Below are positions 26,942-35,834 of a DNA stretch of 64,000 nucleotides, in pieces; position 1 is the first letter of the stretch, and each line of letters opens with the position of its first letter. The position numbers and the translations under genes are program-made. The DNA is taken from the NCBI GenBank assembly GCA_910589035.1, contig CAJUSI010000020.1:29972-93971 (forward strand), in the 5' to 3' direction. Source of the DNA: an uncultured Acetatifactor sp. Its GTDB lineage: Bacteria; Bacillota; Clostridia; Lachnospirales; Lachnospiraceae. A model generated the notes under the pieces. The model saw only the letters and a list, made by a program, of their open reading frames with translations. It searched no databases and was not told the origin of the DNA.

Positions 26942-27674
26942 AGGGATTGGGCAGGAACATAACCAGGGAATGCATCATGTCACCACCTGTATACATGACC
27001 ATTCCCATTATAAAAAAACGGAGGGGGAGCTGCCCGGCGGGGCGGCCTCTGCTGCTTGGCCGCAGGCGGCGCACCCTGCGGAGCAGAGACAGGAAGGCGG
27101 GCTTTCTCTGTCTGCCTGGCTGGAAAGGACGCTGGGCAGGGGAAGGAGTCTCCTTCAGGGATTCTGGGGCAGCAGCGAAATGCCCGGGGCCGGAGAAGCC
27201 GGAAATACGACGGGGGAGGCCCAGGTACTGGCGCAGCTGAACACGGACAGTGCTTCGGAGCGGGGGAGCATTCCCGGGTCCGGGATTAACAGCTTGGACG
27301 AAACGGCTGCCGCACAGCCGCATACTCCTCAGATCGCCGCCGCGTCGGCTCCGCTCCGGGAGCTGCAGAATAATCCTTATTTTCAGACGCTGCAGGAGGG
27401 AAGTCAGTCAGGGAGCATGCTGCAGAAAATAAGGGTAAAGTTTAAGGATATAAAGGGGCAGCTTGCAGGACATCTTCCGGGAAGGTTTTTCGGCAGCGGG
27501 AAGAAAGGAAGCTTTCAGACCGGGAAGGAGACTCCCAGGGAGGATCTGCGCAGGCACAGCCGCTACCGGAAGGATGAGCTGGAGATTGACTGCATTCTCA
27601 CGGACGACAGCTATCTGCTGGATTCCTATGACAGAAAGGGGGAGTACAGCAGGCTTTCCGCAAGAGGAAGATGA
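26931..27674 (+). CDS. Hypothetical protein overlapping rpe (247 aa)
   Basis: Not recognised. The N-terminus is His-rich (HHVTTCIHDHSHYKK), the middle is low-complexity (Gly/Ala/Ser) and probably disordered, and the last 30 residues are conserved-looking with DELEIDCILTDDSYLLDSYDRKGEYSRL. No signal peptide or membrane segment is present. The ATG lies inside the end of rpe (11-base overlap), with only a weak ribosome site, so translation is probably coupled. The ORF is long and uninterrupted in a region with no competing frame. Confidence 0.6.
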   Translation: MQFKGIGQEHNQGMHHVTTCIHDHSHYKKTEGELPGGAASAAWPQAAHPAEQRQEGGLSLSAWLERTLGRGRSLLQGFWGSSEMPGAGEAGNTTGEAQVLAQLNTDSASERGSIPGSGINSLDETAAAQPHTPQIAAASAPLRELQNNPYFQTLQEGSQSGSMLQKIRVKFKDIKGQLAGHLPGRFFGSGKKGSFQTGKETPREDLRRHSRYRKDELEIDCILTDDSYLLDSYDRKGEYSRLSARGR

Positions 27675-27876
27675 TAGCTGACTCTTTTACGGGGAGTCCG
27701 CGGTATCAGATGCTTAACAACGAAATCCTGTGCATTTTGGCAGAACTTTGGATACGGCCTGCATAACAGGTCTTATCAGGCTACAGAAATAGTCTGCCGT
27801 TTGGAATAAGGATGTAATGACAATGCTTGGAATGTTCTGGTTATAAAGATTTTAGATTAAAAAGCTCTGCGGGTTC
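27675..27876. other. Intergenic space before the metG leader
   Basis: No gene, promoter or known RNA recognised in these 200 bases. Confidence 0.5.
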
Positions 27877-27905
27877 TTGACAGCCATGGCAGTTTGTGAT
27901 ACCGT
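27877..27905 (+). promoter_or_regulatory. Possible promoter of the metG leader transcript
   Basis: A perfect TTGACA (27877-27882), 17-base spacer and TACCGT preceded by TG. The -10 is weak (3 of 6). A hairpin near 27930-27950 and a small terminator-like GTGCC-AAA-GGCAC plus T-run (27963-27980) lie between it and the T-box. Confidence 0.4.
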
Positions 27906-27962
27906 GGTATTAGATTTTTCTGTAAGGAAGTCCGCCGTCAGACGGACGGAGGAATCAGTAAG

Positions 27963-27980
27963 GTGCCAAAGGCACATTTT
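27963..27980 (+). terminator. Small terminator-like hairpin upstream of the Met T-box
   Basis: GTGCC-AAA-GGCAC followed by ATTTTTAT. The stem has only five base pairs. It could end a short transcript before the T-box or simply be fortuitous. Confidence 0.35.
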
Positions 27981-27999
27981 TATCAGAAAACCGACAGAG

Positions 28000-28313
28000 A
28001 CATAAATGCGGTGACGAAGAGAGTACGGTGAATTCAGGTTCTACAGAGAGGGTTCCGGAAGGAAATGCGGTTGGGGCATTCTCCTGCGGCTGAGAGGAAC
28101 CGGACAGGATGATCCGGAAGATGGCTTCCGAGCGGCGCACCGAGTCCGTTTTGCAGCGGATAAGGCTGCGACAGGTTCCGCCTGTTAAAGCGGATAGGGT
28201 TATGGGTGACCCGAAGAGGTCCGCTTCCGCGAGGGGCGGATGAAGAGAAGTGGTATCACGGGTATGAGAGCTCGTCTTCTGGTGCATGTTATGCAGTGGG
28301 GGCGGGTTTTTTT
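28000..28313 (+). promoter_or_regulatory. T-box leader (tRNA-Met) of metG
   Basis: Classic T-box layout. The start has GACGAAGAGAGTACGG and an AGAGAG...GCTGAGAGGAACC stem-I region. A specifier-loop segment has ATG at 28121-28123 followed by GCTTCCGAG. The T-box word AGTGGTATCACGG is at 28249-28261. A terminator with the stem TGCAT-GTT-ATGCA is followed by seven T. Uncharged tRNA-Met would pair with the specifier and T-box bulge, favour the antiterminator, and allow metG transcription. The 5' boundary is approximate. Confidence 0.85.
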
Positions 28314-28500
28314 GTATCTGTATTCTGTCGGCTCGGAGAGCGCGTCCCGCGCAGAGCAGAAATCTTCGGGAATGAGCAGGACTTCTCGGCAAAGCGCCGG
28401 CCTCGACTGAGATGAAAAAGGGCAGGAAAGCGCCCGGACCGGCCGAAAAACGAAATCAGGAAATATAATTGCCCGGGTCGCCGGGCAGATGGGAGTGAAA

Positions 28501-30645
28501 ATGGAGAATAAGGGAAAGTATTACATCACGACGGCCATTGCCTATACCTCCGGGAAACCGCATATAGGCAACAATTATGAGATCGTGCTTGCGGACAGCA
28601 TCGCACGTTTCCGGAGAAAGGAGGGCTATGAGGTCTTCTTTCAGACAGGGACGGACGAGCACGGCCAGAAGATCGAGCTGAAGGCCCAGGAGGCGGGGGT
28701 GGCGCCGAAGGACTTCGTGGACAATGTGGCGGGGACCATCCGGGGAATGTGCGATATGCTGAATGTTTCCTATGACAAATTCATCCGTACCACGGACGAT
28801 TACCATGAGAGGCAGGTGCAGAAGATCTTTAAGCGCCTGTATGAACAGGGAGATATCTACAAGGGAGCCTACGAGGGGATGTACTGCACTCCCTGCGAGT
28901 CCTTCTGGACGGAGTCACAGCTGGTGGACGGGAAATGTCCGGACTGCGGCAGGGAGGTAAAGCCCGCGAAGGAGGAGGCTTATTTTTTCCGTATGAGCAA
29001 ATACGCGGACAGGCTGATCCGGCATATCAACGAGCATCCGGAGTTTATCCAGCCTGTGTCCCGGAAGAACGAGATGATGAACAATTTCCTGCTGCCGGGT
29101 CTGCAGGATCTGTGCGTGTCCAGGACATCCTTCAAATGGGGGGTTCCCGTGGATTTTGACGACAAACACGTAGTTTATGTGTGGCTGGACGCGCTGACCA
29201 ACTATATCACAGGAATCGGCTATGACGCGGAGGGGAACAGCACGGAGCAGTACAAGAAGCTCTGGCCCGCGGACCTTCACCTGATCGGGAAGGACATCAT
29301 CCGTTTCCACACCATCTACTGGCCGATCTTCCTGATGGCTCTGGGGGAGCCGCTGCCGAAGCAGATATTCGGACATCCCTGGCTGATGATGAACGGGGGG
29401 AAGATGAGCAAGTCCAAGGGGAATGTGATCTACGTGGACGATCTGGTGGACTTTTTCGGCGTGGACGCGGTGCGGTATTACATGGTGCATGAGATGCCCT
29501 ATGAAAATGACGGCAACGCCACCTGGGAGCTGGTTGCGGAAAGAACGAATTCCGACCTGGCCAACACCCTGGGGAACCTGGTGAACCGCACGGTGGCCAT
29601 GAGCAACAAATATTTCGGCGGCGTGGTGTCGGACAAGGGCGCGGCGCTGACGGAGCAGGATGCCGCGGCGGACAGCGACCTGCGGATGACGGCCATCGGC
29701 GTATACACAAAGGCGGCGGAGAAAATGGAGGAGCTTCGGGCAGCGGACGCACTGACGGAGATCTTCGGCCTGTTCCGGCGCTGCAATAAATATATCGACG
29801 AGACAGAGCCCTGGCTGCTGGCAAAGGATCCGGACAAGGCGGACAGGTTGTCCACGGTGCTCTATAACCTGGTGGAAAGCATAGTCATCGGCGCTTCCCT
29901 TCTGCAGCCCTTTATGCCGGAAACGGCGGAGAAGATTGCCGACCAGATGAATGCATCCCTGCGGGATTTCGATACTCTGGGTACATTCGGACTCTATCCG
30001 GAGGGGAACAGAGTCACCGACCGGCCGCAGATCCTTTTTGCCAGGCTGGATATGAAGGAAGTGCAGAAGAAGGAGGAAGAGGTAACGGCAGCTCAGCAGG
30101 CATCCGCTGCTTCTCAGGCGGGGAATGAGGCCGCGGAGACGGCAGGCGGCCGGGCCGGGGCAGAAGGAGGAACTGCGCCTGGAGCGGACGGGCAAAAAGC
30201 GCCGGGGAGCGCAACTGCGCCTGGAGCGGACGGGCAAAAAGCGCCGGGGAGCGCAACTGCGCCTGGAGCGGACGGGCAAAAAGCGCCGGAGGAAGCATGC
30301 ATCGACCTGGAGGCAAAGCCGGAAATCACCTATGAGGATTTCGCGAAGCTGCAGTTCCAGGTAGGGGAGATACTTTCCTGCGAGGCGGTGCCCAAGTCCA
30401 AAAAGCTGCTATGCAGCCAGGTAAAGATCGGCAGCCAGGTAAAGCAGATCGTGTCCGGCATCAAGGCGTACTATTCTCCCGAGGAGATGGTGGGGAAGAA
30501 GGTCATGGTGCTGGTGAATTTAAAGCCTGCGAAGCTGGCGGGCGTGCTCTCCGAGGGAATGCTGCTGTGTGCGGAGGATGCGGACGGAGCCCTTGCGCTG
30601 ATGACGCCGGAGAAGAACATGCCTGCCGGAGCGGAAATCTGCTGA
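28501..30645 (+). CDS. metG: Methionyl-tRNA synthetase with C-terminal tRNA-binding domain
   Basis: Charges tRNA-Met. Class I synthetase with HIGN (residues 21-24), a CxxC...CxxC zinc knuckle near residues 127-148 and GGKMSKSKG at about 299-307. The anticodon-binding domain is followed by an Ala/Gly-rich linker (about 530-600), then a Trbp111-type tRNA-binding OB domain (about 610-714). The linker contains three 15-residue repeats (APGADGQKAPGSAT). Length is 714 aa against about 640-660 in usual two-domain Firmicute MetRS. GGGAGTG precedes the ATG at 28501. It is controlled by the upstream T-box. Confidence 0.97.
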   Translation: MENKGKYYITTAIAYTSGKPHIGNNYEIVLADSIARFRRKEGYEVFFQTGTDEHGQKIELKAQEAGVAPKDFVDNVAGTIRGMCDMLNVSYDKFIRTTDDYHERQVQKIFKRLYEQGDIYKGAYEGMYCTPCESFWTESQLVDGKCPDCGREVKPAKEEAYFFRMSKYADRLIRHINEHPEFIQPVSRKNEMMNNFLLPGLQDLCVSRTSFKWGVPVDFDDKHVVYVWLDALTNYITGIGYDAEGNSTEQYKKLWPADLHLIGKDIIRFHTIYWPIFLMALGEPLPKQIFGHPWLMMNGGKMSKSKGNVIYVDDLVDFFGVDAVRYYMVHEMPYENDGNATWELVAERTNSDLANTLGNLVNRTVAMSNKYFGGVVSDKGAALTEQDAAADSDLRMTAIGVYTKAAEKMEELRAADALTEIFGLFRRCNKYIDETEPWLLAKDPDKADRLSTVLYNLVESIVIGASLLQPFMPETAEKIADQMNASLRDFDTLGTFGLYPEGNRVTDRPQILFARLDMKEVQKKEEEVTAAQQASAASQAGNEAAETAGGRAGAEGGTAPGADGQKAPGSATAPGADGQKAPGSATAPGADGQKAPEEACIDLEAKPEITYEDFAKLQFQVGEILSCEAVPKSKKLLCSQVKIGSQVKQIVSGIKAYYSPEEMVGKKVMVLVNLKPAKLAGVLSEGMLLCAEDADGALALMTPEKNMPAGAEIC
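30170..30294. repeat. 45-bp tandem repeat inside metG
   Basis: About two and two-thirds virtually identical units, each encoding a 15-residue Ala/Gly/Pro-rich stretch between the catalytic body and the tRNA-binding domain. The period keeps the reading frame. Confidence 0.95.
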
Positions 30646-30785
30646 ATTTCGGCAGCCGTGCGTGGAAGACGGCTGGTCCTCTGAAGGTATCCGGCCGGGA
30701 TTCCGGCAGAGAAATATACAAAGGTATTTTGCCTGCAGTCTTGAGTATAGAATGAACGCGCCCGGGAGCGCATAGGGGTATAAGC

Positions 30786-31727
30786 ATGAGAAAAGAAGAA
30801 TTTTTCTATGATTCCAGGGACGGGAAAAGCCGGATTCATGCGGTCAGGTACAGTCCGGAGGAACCCGGAGAGGTCCGCTGTGTGCTGCAGATTGTGCATG
30901 GCATGGCCGAGTATGCGGAGCGGTATGAAGAATTTGCACGGTTCCTTACGGAAAAGGGCTTTGCAGTCACGGGAGAGGACCATCTGGGTCATGGCAGGAC
31001 GGTGCCTGAGAAAGGGAAATACGGATACTTCTGCGAGCAGGATCCGGCTACCGTGGTGGTAAGAGATGTTCACAGGCTGAAAAAGATGACACAGGAGATC
31101 TATCCTCATGTACCCTATGTGATCATGGGGCACAGCATGGGTTCCTTTATCACGCGGAATTATCTCTTCCGGTACGGCACGGGGATTTCAGCCGCCGTTA
31201 TCATGGGTACGGGAATGCAGCCCCGGGCCGTGGTCCGGACAGCGAAGGCGCTGACAGCGCTTCAGAAGCTGTTCTGCGGCGGGGCTCATACCGGCAGGAT
31301 GATAGACAGACTGGCGTTTGGAGCGTATAATAAAAGAATCCCGGATCCGCAGACAGGTGCGGACTGGCTCAGCCGGGACAGGGACAGGGTGGCGCAGTAT
31401 GCGGCGGATCCTCTCTGCGGCTTTGTATTTACGCTGAACGGTTTTGAAACTTTATTTGAGTTGATTTCCAGGCTTTACAGCGCCGAAAATTTAAGCCATA
31501 TACCAAAGGAACTGCCCCTGCTTATGGTGTCCGGGACGGCGGACCCGGTGGGGGATTACGGGAAGGGCGTGGAAAGGGCGTACGAATCCCTGAAGGCAGC
31601 GGGACTTAAGGATATTTGTCTGAAAATGTACGAGGGCGGCAGGCATGAGCTGCTGAATGAGACAAACCGCAGCCAGGTGATGCAGGATATCTGCGGATGG
31701 ATTGAGGATAAGGTTTTGAAACTATGA
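30786..31727 (+). CDS. Alpha/beta hydrolase, monoacylglycerol lipase/lysophospholipase-like
   Basis: Serine hydrolase of the Hydrolase_4 family, 313 aa. The nucleophile elbow is GHSMGSF (about residue 118), the oxyanion region IVHGMAEYAERY is near residue 37, and DHLGHGRT is typical of monoacylglycerol lipases. The acid Asp is in SGTADPVG and the His in EGGRHELLNE. It is cytoplasmic, with no signal peptide. It is followed 46 bases later by a GNAT gene, perhaps in the same transcript. The natural ester is unknown. Confidence 0.9.
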   Translation: MRKEEFFYDSRDGKSRIHAVRYSPEEPGEVRCVLQIVHGMAEYAERYEEFARFLTEKGFAVTGEDHLGHGRTVPEKGKYGYFCEQDPATVVVRDVHRLKKMTQEIYPHVPYVIMGHSMGSFITRNYLFRYGTGISAAVIMGTGMQPRAVVRTAKALTALQKLFCGGAHTGRMIDRLAFGAYNKRIPDPQTGADWLSRDRDRVAQYAADPLCGFVFTLNGFETLFELISRLYSAENLSHIPKELPLLMVSGTADPVGDYGKGVERAYESLKAAGLKDICLKMYEGGRHELLNETNRSQVMQDICGWIEDKVLKL

Positions 31728-31773
31728 TCCGGGCTTGTCCGGGCCGGGAATGACGGATGGGAAGAGGATGCGC

Positions 31774-32238
31774 ATGTTCTATGAAATCAGGTGGGCCAGG
31801 AAGGAAGAATGGGCGCCTGCCATAAAAATGATCTGGCGGACTTTTATGAGGTATGAGGGGAATGTATATTCCCAGGAGGGAATCCTGAAATTTTTTGAGT
31901 TTATTACCGACGACGCCCTGTACACCTCCTTTCTGAGAGGGGAGTACAGGCTTATGGTGGCGCTGGACGGCGGAAATATCATTGGCGCAGGCTCCGTAAG
32001 GAACGGGAATCATCTTTCCCTGTTATTTGTGGATGAGGCTTACCACTGCAGGGGGGTGGGGAGTATGATTCTTGGAAAGCTTTGTGATTTTTTACGGACG
32101 GAGGCCGGGGAGCGCTATATGTCACTGCAGGCGGCGCCCTGTGCGGTAAATTTTTACAGAAAGCAGGGATTTCGCGCGGTAAGGCCCGAAATGGAATTTT
32201 CCGGCATACGGGTGACACCCATGGAAAAGGTATTTTGA
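31774..32238 (+). CDS. GNAT-family N-acetyltransferase
   Basis: Acyl-CoA-dependent acetyltransferase of 154 aa. The acetyl-CoA loop is YHCRGVGSMILGKL, with a preceding hydrophobic LSLLFVDE strand and the C-terminal AVNFYRKQGFRAV motif. Substrate unknown. The start at 31774 fits AAGAGG at six bases; a Met two codons earlier is too close. It resembles the second GNAT protein in this window (42090-42563) in its ending (RVTPMEKVF against RFTPMKYMIP), so they belong to one subfamily. Confidence 0.87.
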   Translation: MFYEIRWARKEEWAPAIKMIWRTFMRYEGNVYSQEGILKFFEFITDDALYTSFLRGEYRLMVALDGGNIIGAGSVRNGNHLSLLFVDEAYHCRGVGSMILGKLCDFLRTEAGERYMSLQAAPCAVNFYRKQGFRAVRPEMEFSGIRVTPMEKVF

Positions 32239-32254
32239 GAACAGGAGGAGTACT

Positions 32255-32992
32255 ATGAAGCTTTTTAATTTGGACAGCCCTTTGATGCAGGCTTTGAACA
32301 AGATGGCGGATCTGATGTGGCTGAACATTCTGACCATGATCTGCTGCATTCCCATTATCACCATCGGGCCGGCCATGACGGCCATGCATTATATGGCGCT
32401 GAAGATGGCCAGGGATGAGGAATGCTATATCACCAGGGATTATTTCAAATCCTTTAAGCTTAACTTTAGACAGGGGACCCTGATCTGGCTGCTGATGCTC
32501 TTTATCCTTGCGGTTCTGGCCGGAGACTTCTATATCATGAATTATTCCGGGCTGGAGTTCGGTACGCCGCTGAGGATTATTCTCATAGTCATTTCTTTCC
32601 TGGTGCTTTTCGTGATGACATTTGTCTTTCCGGTGCTGGCGAAATTTGACAATACGGTGCTGCGCACCATCAAAAATGCTTTTTTTATTGCCGTCCTGCA
32701 GTTCCCCAAGACGATCCTGATGATGATCCTTGCCGTGGCGCCCGCCGGATTGTTTCTCTTTTTCCCTCAGATTACGCCGATTATTTTCCTGTTTGGACTG
32801 GCTGCGCCGGCATGGGTTTCCGCAAAGCTCTATTCCGGTTTTTTTAAGAAGCTGGAGGCGCAGATTGCGGAGAACAATGCTCCCGAAGAGGGTACGGAAG
32901 GAGCGGAGACGGAAGAGGCCGGGGACGAGCGGATTTTCAAGGATGAGCTGGACGAGAGCCTGTTGGAAAATACCGGTTCCGGTCAGAGCTGA
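32255..32992 (+). CDS. YesL-like (DUF624) membrane protein
   Basis: A 245-aa membrane protein of the YesL family often found beside carbohydrate ABC transporters. It has the conserved N-terminus DSPLMQALNKMADLMWLNIL and about five hydrophobic segments (20-45, 75-95, 105-125, 150-170, 175-190). A charged Glu-rich tail of about 40 residues ends it. AGGAGG is seven bases before the ATG. The following gene encodes an MsmX-type sugar-transport ATPase, consistent with the usual association. Molecular function not established. Confidence 0.85.
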   Translation: MKLFNLDSPLMQALNKMADLMWLNILTMICCIPIITIGPAMTAMHYMALKMARDEECYITRDYFKSFKLNFRQGTLIWLLMLFILAVLAGDFYIMNYSGLEFGTPLRIILIVISFLVLFVMTFVFPVLAKFDNTVLRTIKNAFFIAVLQFPKTILMMILAVAPAGLFLFFPQITPIIFLFGLAAPAWVSAKLYSGFFKKLEAQIAENNAPEEGTEGAETEEAGDERIFKDELDESLLENTGSGQS

Positions 32993-33154
32993 AGACTTGA
33001 ATGGCATGGGTGCTGAGGGATTCAGAAGGGCTCAACTGTACAATTTGCCCAAAAAACACAAAAAAAATAGACAGGATGCCGAAAGCAGGGAAAAGCTCTT
33101 AAGTTTCTAAGCAATTTTGACAATCGTGGAAGAAAACTTTGTGAAATAGTGGCA

Positions 33155-33183
33155 TGGCAAAAATATTAATTTTTAGTTATACT
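33155..33183 (+). promoter_or_regulatory. Likely promoter of the MsmX-type gene
   Basis: TGGCAA (33155-33160), 17-base spacer, TATACT (33178-33183). The -10 is good and the -35 poor. A 16-base dyad GCGATG-AAAG-CATCGC (33199-33214) lies just after the expected start site. Confidence 0.5.
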
Positions 33184-33255
33184 TAATCTCAGAGTGAAGC
33201 GATGAAAGCATCGCAAAATAATGAAACCACGTAAATGTGAAAGGAGTTTTCTGTT

Positions 33256-34371
33256 ATGGCAAGTCTATCTTTAAAGAATGTATGTAAGGTATATCCGAAC
33301 GGCTTCGAAGCAGTTAAGGACTTTAACCTGGAGATCGCGGATCAGGAGTTCATTATCTTTGTAGGTCCTTCCGGATGCGGTAAGTCCACCACACTTCGTA
33401 TGATCGCAGGTCTGGAGGATATCTCTTCAGGCGAACTGAGAATCGGTGACAGGGTTGTCAATGACGTAGAACCCAAGGATCGTGATATCGCAATGGTATT
33501 CCAGAACTACGCTCTGTATCCTCATATGTCCGTATATGACAATATGGCGTTCGGTTTGAAGCTGAGAAAGGTTCCCAAGGATCAGATCGACAAGATGGTG
33601 AAGGAAGCTGCCAAGATTCTTGACCTGACTCCTCTCCTTGACCGTAAGCCGAAGGCTCTGTCCGGTGGTCAGAGACAGCGTGTTGCCATGGGCCGTGCTA
33701 TCGTTCGTAATCCTAAGGTATTCCTTATGGATGAGCCTCTTTCCAACCTGGATGCCAAGCTGCGTGTGCAGATGCGTGTTGAGATTTCCAAGCTGCATCA
33801 GAGACTGGGCACCACGATTATCTACGTTACCCATGACCAGACAGAGGCTATGACCCTTGGTACCAGAATCGTTGTTATGAAGGACGGCGTTATCCAGCAG
33901 GTAGATACTCCTCAGAATCTGTATGAGAAGCCCCAGAATCTCTTCGTTGCAGGATTCATGGGATCTCCTCAGATGAACTTCCTGGATGCGCAGGTTAAGG
34001 TTGCCGGCAATGTGGCAAGCCTTGAAATCGGCGGACACAGCATTAAGCTTCCGGAAGCGAAGTCCAAGAAGCTGATTGCAGGCGGCTATGACGGAAAGAC
34101 CGTTACCTTCGGTATCCGTCCCGAGAATATCTCTGATGCGCCTGAATTCATTGCCAAGAGCGATCCTGCCAGCGTATTTGAGTCCACCGTAAGAGTATAC
34201 GAGCTGCTTGGTGCGGAAGTTTATCTGTACTTTGATCTGGAGGAGTTCCCCATCACTGCAAGAGTAGCTCCCAGCACGACCGCAAGACCTGGCGACAGCA
34301 TCAAATTTGCATTTGACATCGACAAGATTCATGTATTTGATAAGGAAAGCGAGCAGATTATTACAAATTAG
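33256..34371 (+). CDS. msmX: Sugar ABC transporter ATP-binding protein, MsmX/UgpC family
   Basis: ATPase of the CUT1 sugar-transport family that energises several oligosaccharide importers. The 371-aa product has Walker A GPSGCGKST, Q-loop FQNYALYPHM, signature LSGGQRQRVAMGRA, Walker B VFLMDEPLSNLD, His switch YVTHDQTEAMT, and a C-terminal TOBE/MalK regulatory domain including FGIRPENI. It stands alone without permeases, as shared (multitask) ATPases usually do. Codon use is strongly biased (GGT, CGT, many CTG and ACC), suggesting high expression. A strong terminator follows. Confidence 0.95.
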   Translation: MASLSLKNVCKVYPNGFEAVKDFNLEIADQEFIIFVGPSGCGKSTTLRMIAGLEDISSGELRIGDRVVNDVEPKDRDIAMVFQNYALYPHMSVYDNMAFGLKLRKVPKDQIDKMVKEAAKILDLTPLLDRKPKALSGGQRQRVAMGRAIVRNPKVFLMDEPLSNLDAKLRVQMRVEISKLHQRLGTTIIYVTHDQTEAMTLGTRIVVMKDGVIQQVDTPQNLYEKPQNLFVAGFMGSPQMNFLDAQVKVAGNVASLEIGGHSIKLPEAKSKKLIAGGYDGKTVTFGIRPENISDAPEFIAKSDPASVFESTVRVYELLGAEVYLYFDLEEFPITARVAPSTTARPGDSIKFAFDIDKIHVFDKESEQIITN

Positions 34372-34382
34372 TTCGGAGAGTT

Positions 34383-34418
34383 CAGGGGGTGTCGGTGACG
34401 GCGCCCCCTGTTTTATTT
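34383..34418 (+). terminator. Terminator after msmX
   Basis: A 12-bp stem (CAGGGGGTGTCG against CGGCGCCCCCTG, two G-U pairs), GTGA tetraloop, then TTTTATTT. Confidence 0.95.
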
Positions 34419-34528
34419 GGAGGCCCGCGCAGAGGAAGCATGCCGCCGGAGCGGCGTAAGGGATAGCGTCTGCGCACGATTGCACATTGATTAAATGAGA
34501 CAGATTAAGGAAGGGCATAGGGAACAGC

Positions 34529-35617
34529 ATGATTTCAAGTCAGACAATTCAGACCAGTATAGATGAACTTAAGGCAATCACCAAGGTGGATTTATCCGTG
34601 TATGATTTATCCGGTTCATTGGTTGCCTCCACTGCGGGGCAGCAGGATATTACCGCCGATCTGATCAGCGGCTTTGCCTATTCTCCTGCGGACAGCCAGG
34701 TGATCGGAGTGCACCATCTGCTGAAAATTATGGATGAGGGTGAGCTTTTGTACATCCTGGTCTCAAAGGGACCTAGCGAAGACGCCTATATGATAGGGAA
34801 GATAGCGGTGTGCCAGCTGCAGAATCTGATCATTGCGTATAAGGAGAGATTTGACAGAAATAATTTCTTTCAAAATCTCCTGCTGGATAATCTCCTTCTG
34901 GTGGATATTTATAATCGCGCCAAAAAGCTTCATATCGAGGTTTCCGTGCCCAGAGCGGTATTCTTGGTGGAGACGCACCTGGAAAAGGACAGTATTGTGA
35001 CAGAGCTTTTGAGGGGGATGTTCTCCAGCCATGCCGGCGACTATATTACGGCAGTGGACGAGAGCAGCGTGATTCTGATCAAGGCGCTGGATACGGATTA
35101 CAGCAACGAGAGTCTGCTGGAGACCGCAGAGGTTATCGTAGCCATGATGAATACAGAGGCCATGCTGGATGTGAAGGTTTCCTTCGGTACGGTGGTACAG
35201 GAGCTGAAGGATGTCTCCAAGTCATATAAGGAGGCGAAAATGGCGCTGGATGTGGGGAAGATCTTCTATGCGGAGAAGAAGACCATAGCCTACAGTACCC
35301 TGGGGATCGGCCGGTTGATTTATCAGCTTCCGATTAATCTGTGCAAAATTTTTATAGAGGAAATATTCGGTGACAATGTGCCCTATGATCTGGATGAGGA
35401 AACCCTTACCACTATCAACAAATTTTTCGAGAACAACCTGAATGTATCCGAGACTTCCAGACAGCTTTTTGTGCACAGAAATACGCTGGTATATCGTATT
35501 GAGAAGCTTCAGAAGAGTATGGGGCTGGATCTGCGCAATTTTGACGATGCGCTGACTTTTAAGATAGCGCTGATGGTGGTAAATTATATGAAATATCTGG
35601 ACAGCATAGATTATTAA
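34529..35617 (+). CDS. CdaR/PucR-type transcriptional regulator
   Basis: A 362-aa regulator. Residues 1-130 form an N-terminal sensor-like segment, the middle (about 130-250) is a GGDEF-like CdaR domain, and the end is a PucR-type helix-turn-helix (LNVSETSRQLFVHRNTLVYRIEKLQ). In relatives the family controls sugar-diacid or purine genes, but in gut Firmicutes such regulators commonly sit next to the MsmX ATPase and probably control carbohydrate uptake (inference). The start has AGGGAA a few bases upstream. It runs in the same direction as msmX but is separated from it by a terminator. Confidence 0.88.
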   Translation: MISSQTIQTSIDELKAITKVDLSVYDLSGSLVASTAGQQDITADLISGFAYSPADSQVIGVHHLLKIMDEGELLYILVSKGPSEDAYMIGKIAVCQLQNLIIAYKERFDRNNFFQNLLLDNLLLVDIYNRAKKLHIEVSVPRAVFLVETHLEKDSIVTELLRGMFSSHAGDYITAVDESSVILIKALDTDYSNESLLETAEVIVAMMNTEAMLDVKVSFGTVVQELKDVSKSYKEAKMALDVGKIFYAEKKTIAYSTLGIGRLIYQLPINLCKIFIEEIFGDNVPYDLDEETLTTINKFFENNLNVSETSRQLFVHRNTLVYRIEKLQKSMGLDLRNFDDALTFKIALMVVNYMKYLDSIDY

Positions 35618-35619
35618 GC

Positions 35620-35648
35620 TTGACAAATAATCCAGAAAACGGTAAACT
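35620..35648 (+). promoter_or_regulatory. Promoter of the SRP RNA
   Basis: Perfect TTGACA (35620-35625), 17-base spacer, TAAACT (35643-35648). The expected start near 35655 coincides with the 5' arm of the RNA's closing stem. Confidence 0.85.
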
Positions 35649-35652
35649 AATA

Positions 35653-35817
35653 GAGCCGTACATTTCCGGGACTTCATGCAGTGGTGAAATTCGGTCTTAC
35701 GCAATGGGAATCTGCGAACCGTGTCAGGTTGGGAACAAAGCAGCACTAAGCAGAACCTCTCATGTGCCGTGAGGCAGCCGGGTGGAGCTGTATTGAATCC
35801 TGGGGTGTACGGCCTTT
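35653..35817 (+). ncRNA. ffs: Signal recognition particle RNA
   Basis: Scaffold of the signal recognition particle, which binds Ffh and targets membrane proteins. The invariant core is GTCAGG, a TTG-GGAA-CAA tetraloop stem, and AGCAGCAC (35723-35746), the symmetric/asymmetric loop pair of helix 8. The ends pair as GCCGTACA (35655-35662) with TGTACGGC (35806-35813), giving a closed RNA of about 160 nt. No Alu-type domain is evident, so it appears shorter than the Bacillus scRNA. The 3' end is approximate. Confidence 0.92.
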
Positions 35818-35834
35818 GTATTGCTGTCTGCTGT

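Noticed and set aside
27675..27876. Searched for tRNA or known riboswitch upstream of the Met T-box
   Set aside because: No TPsiC-like motif, no conserved riboswitch core seen.
28915..30279. Long open frame opposite metG
   Set aside because: Antisense shadow of metG; low-complexity translation from the repeat region.
33204..33217. Possible cre (CcpA) site before msmX
   Set aside because: TGAAAGC is followed by A where the consensus needs the central CG; explained better by the simple dyad.
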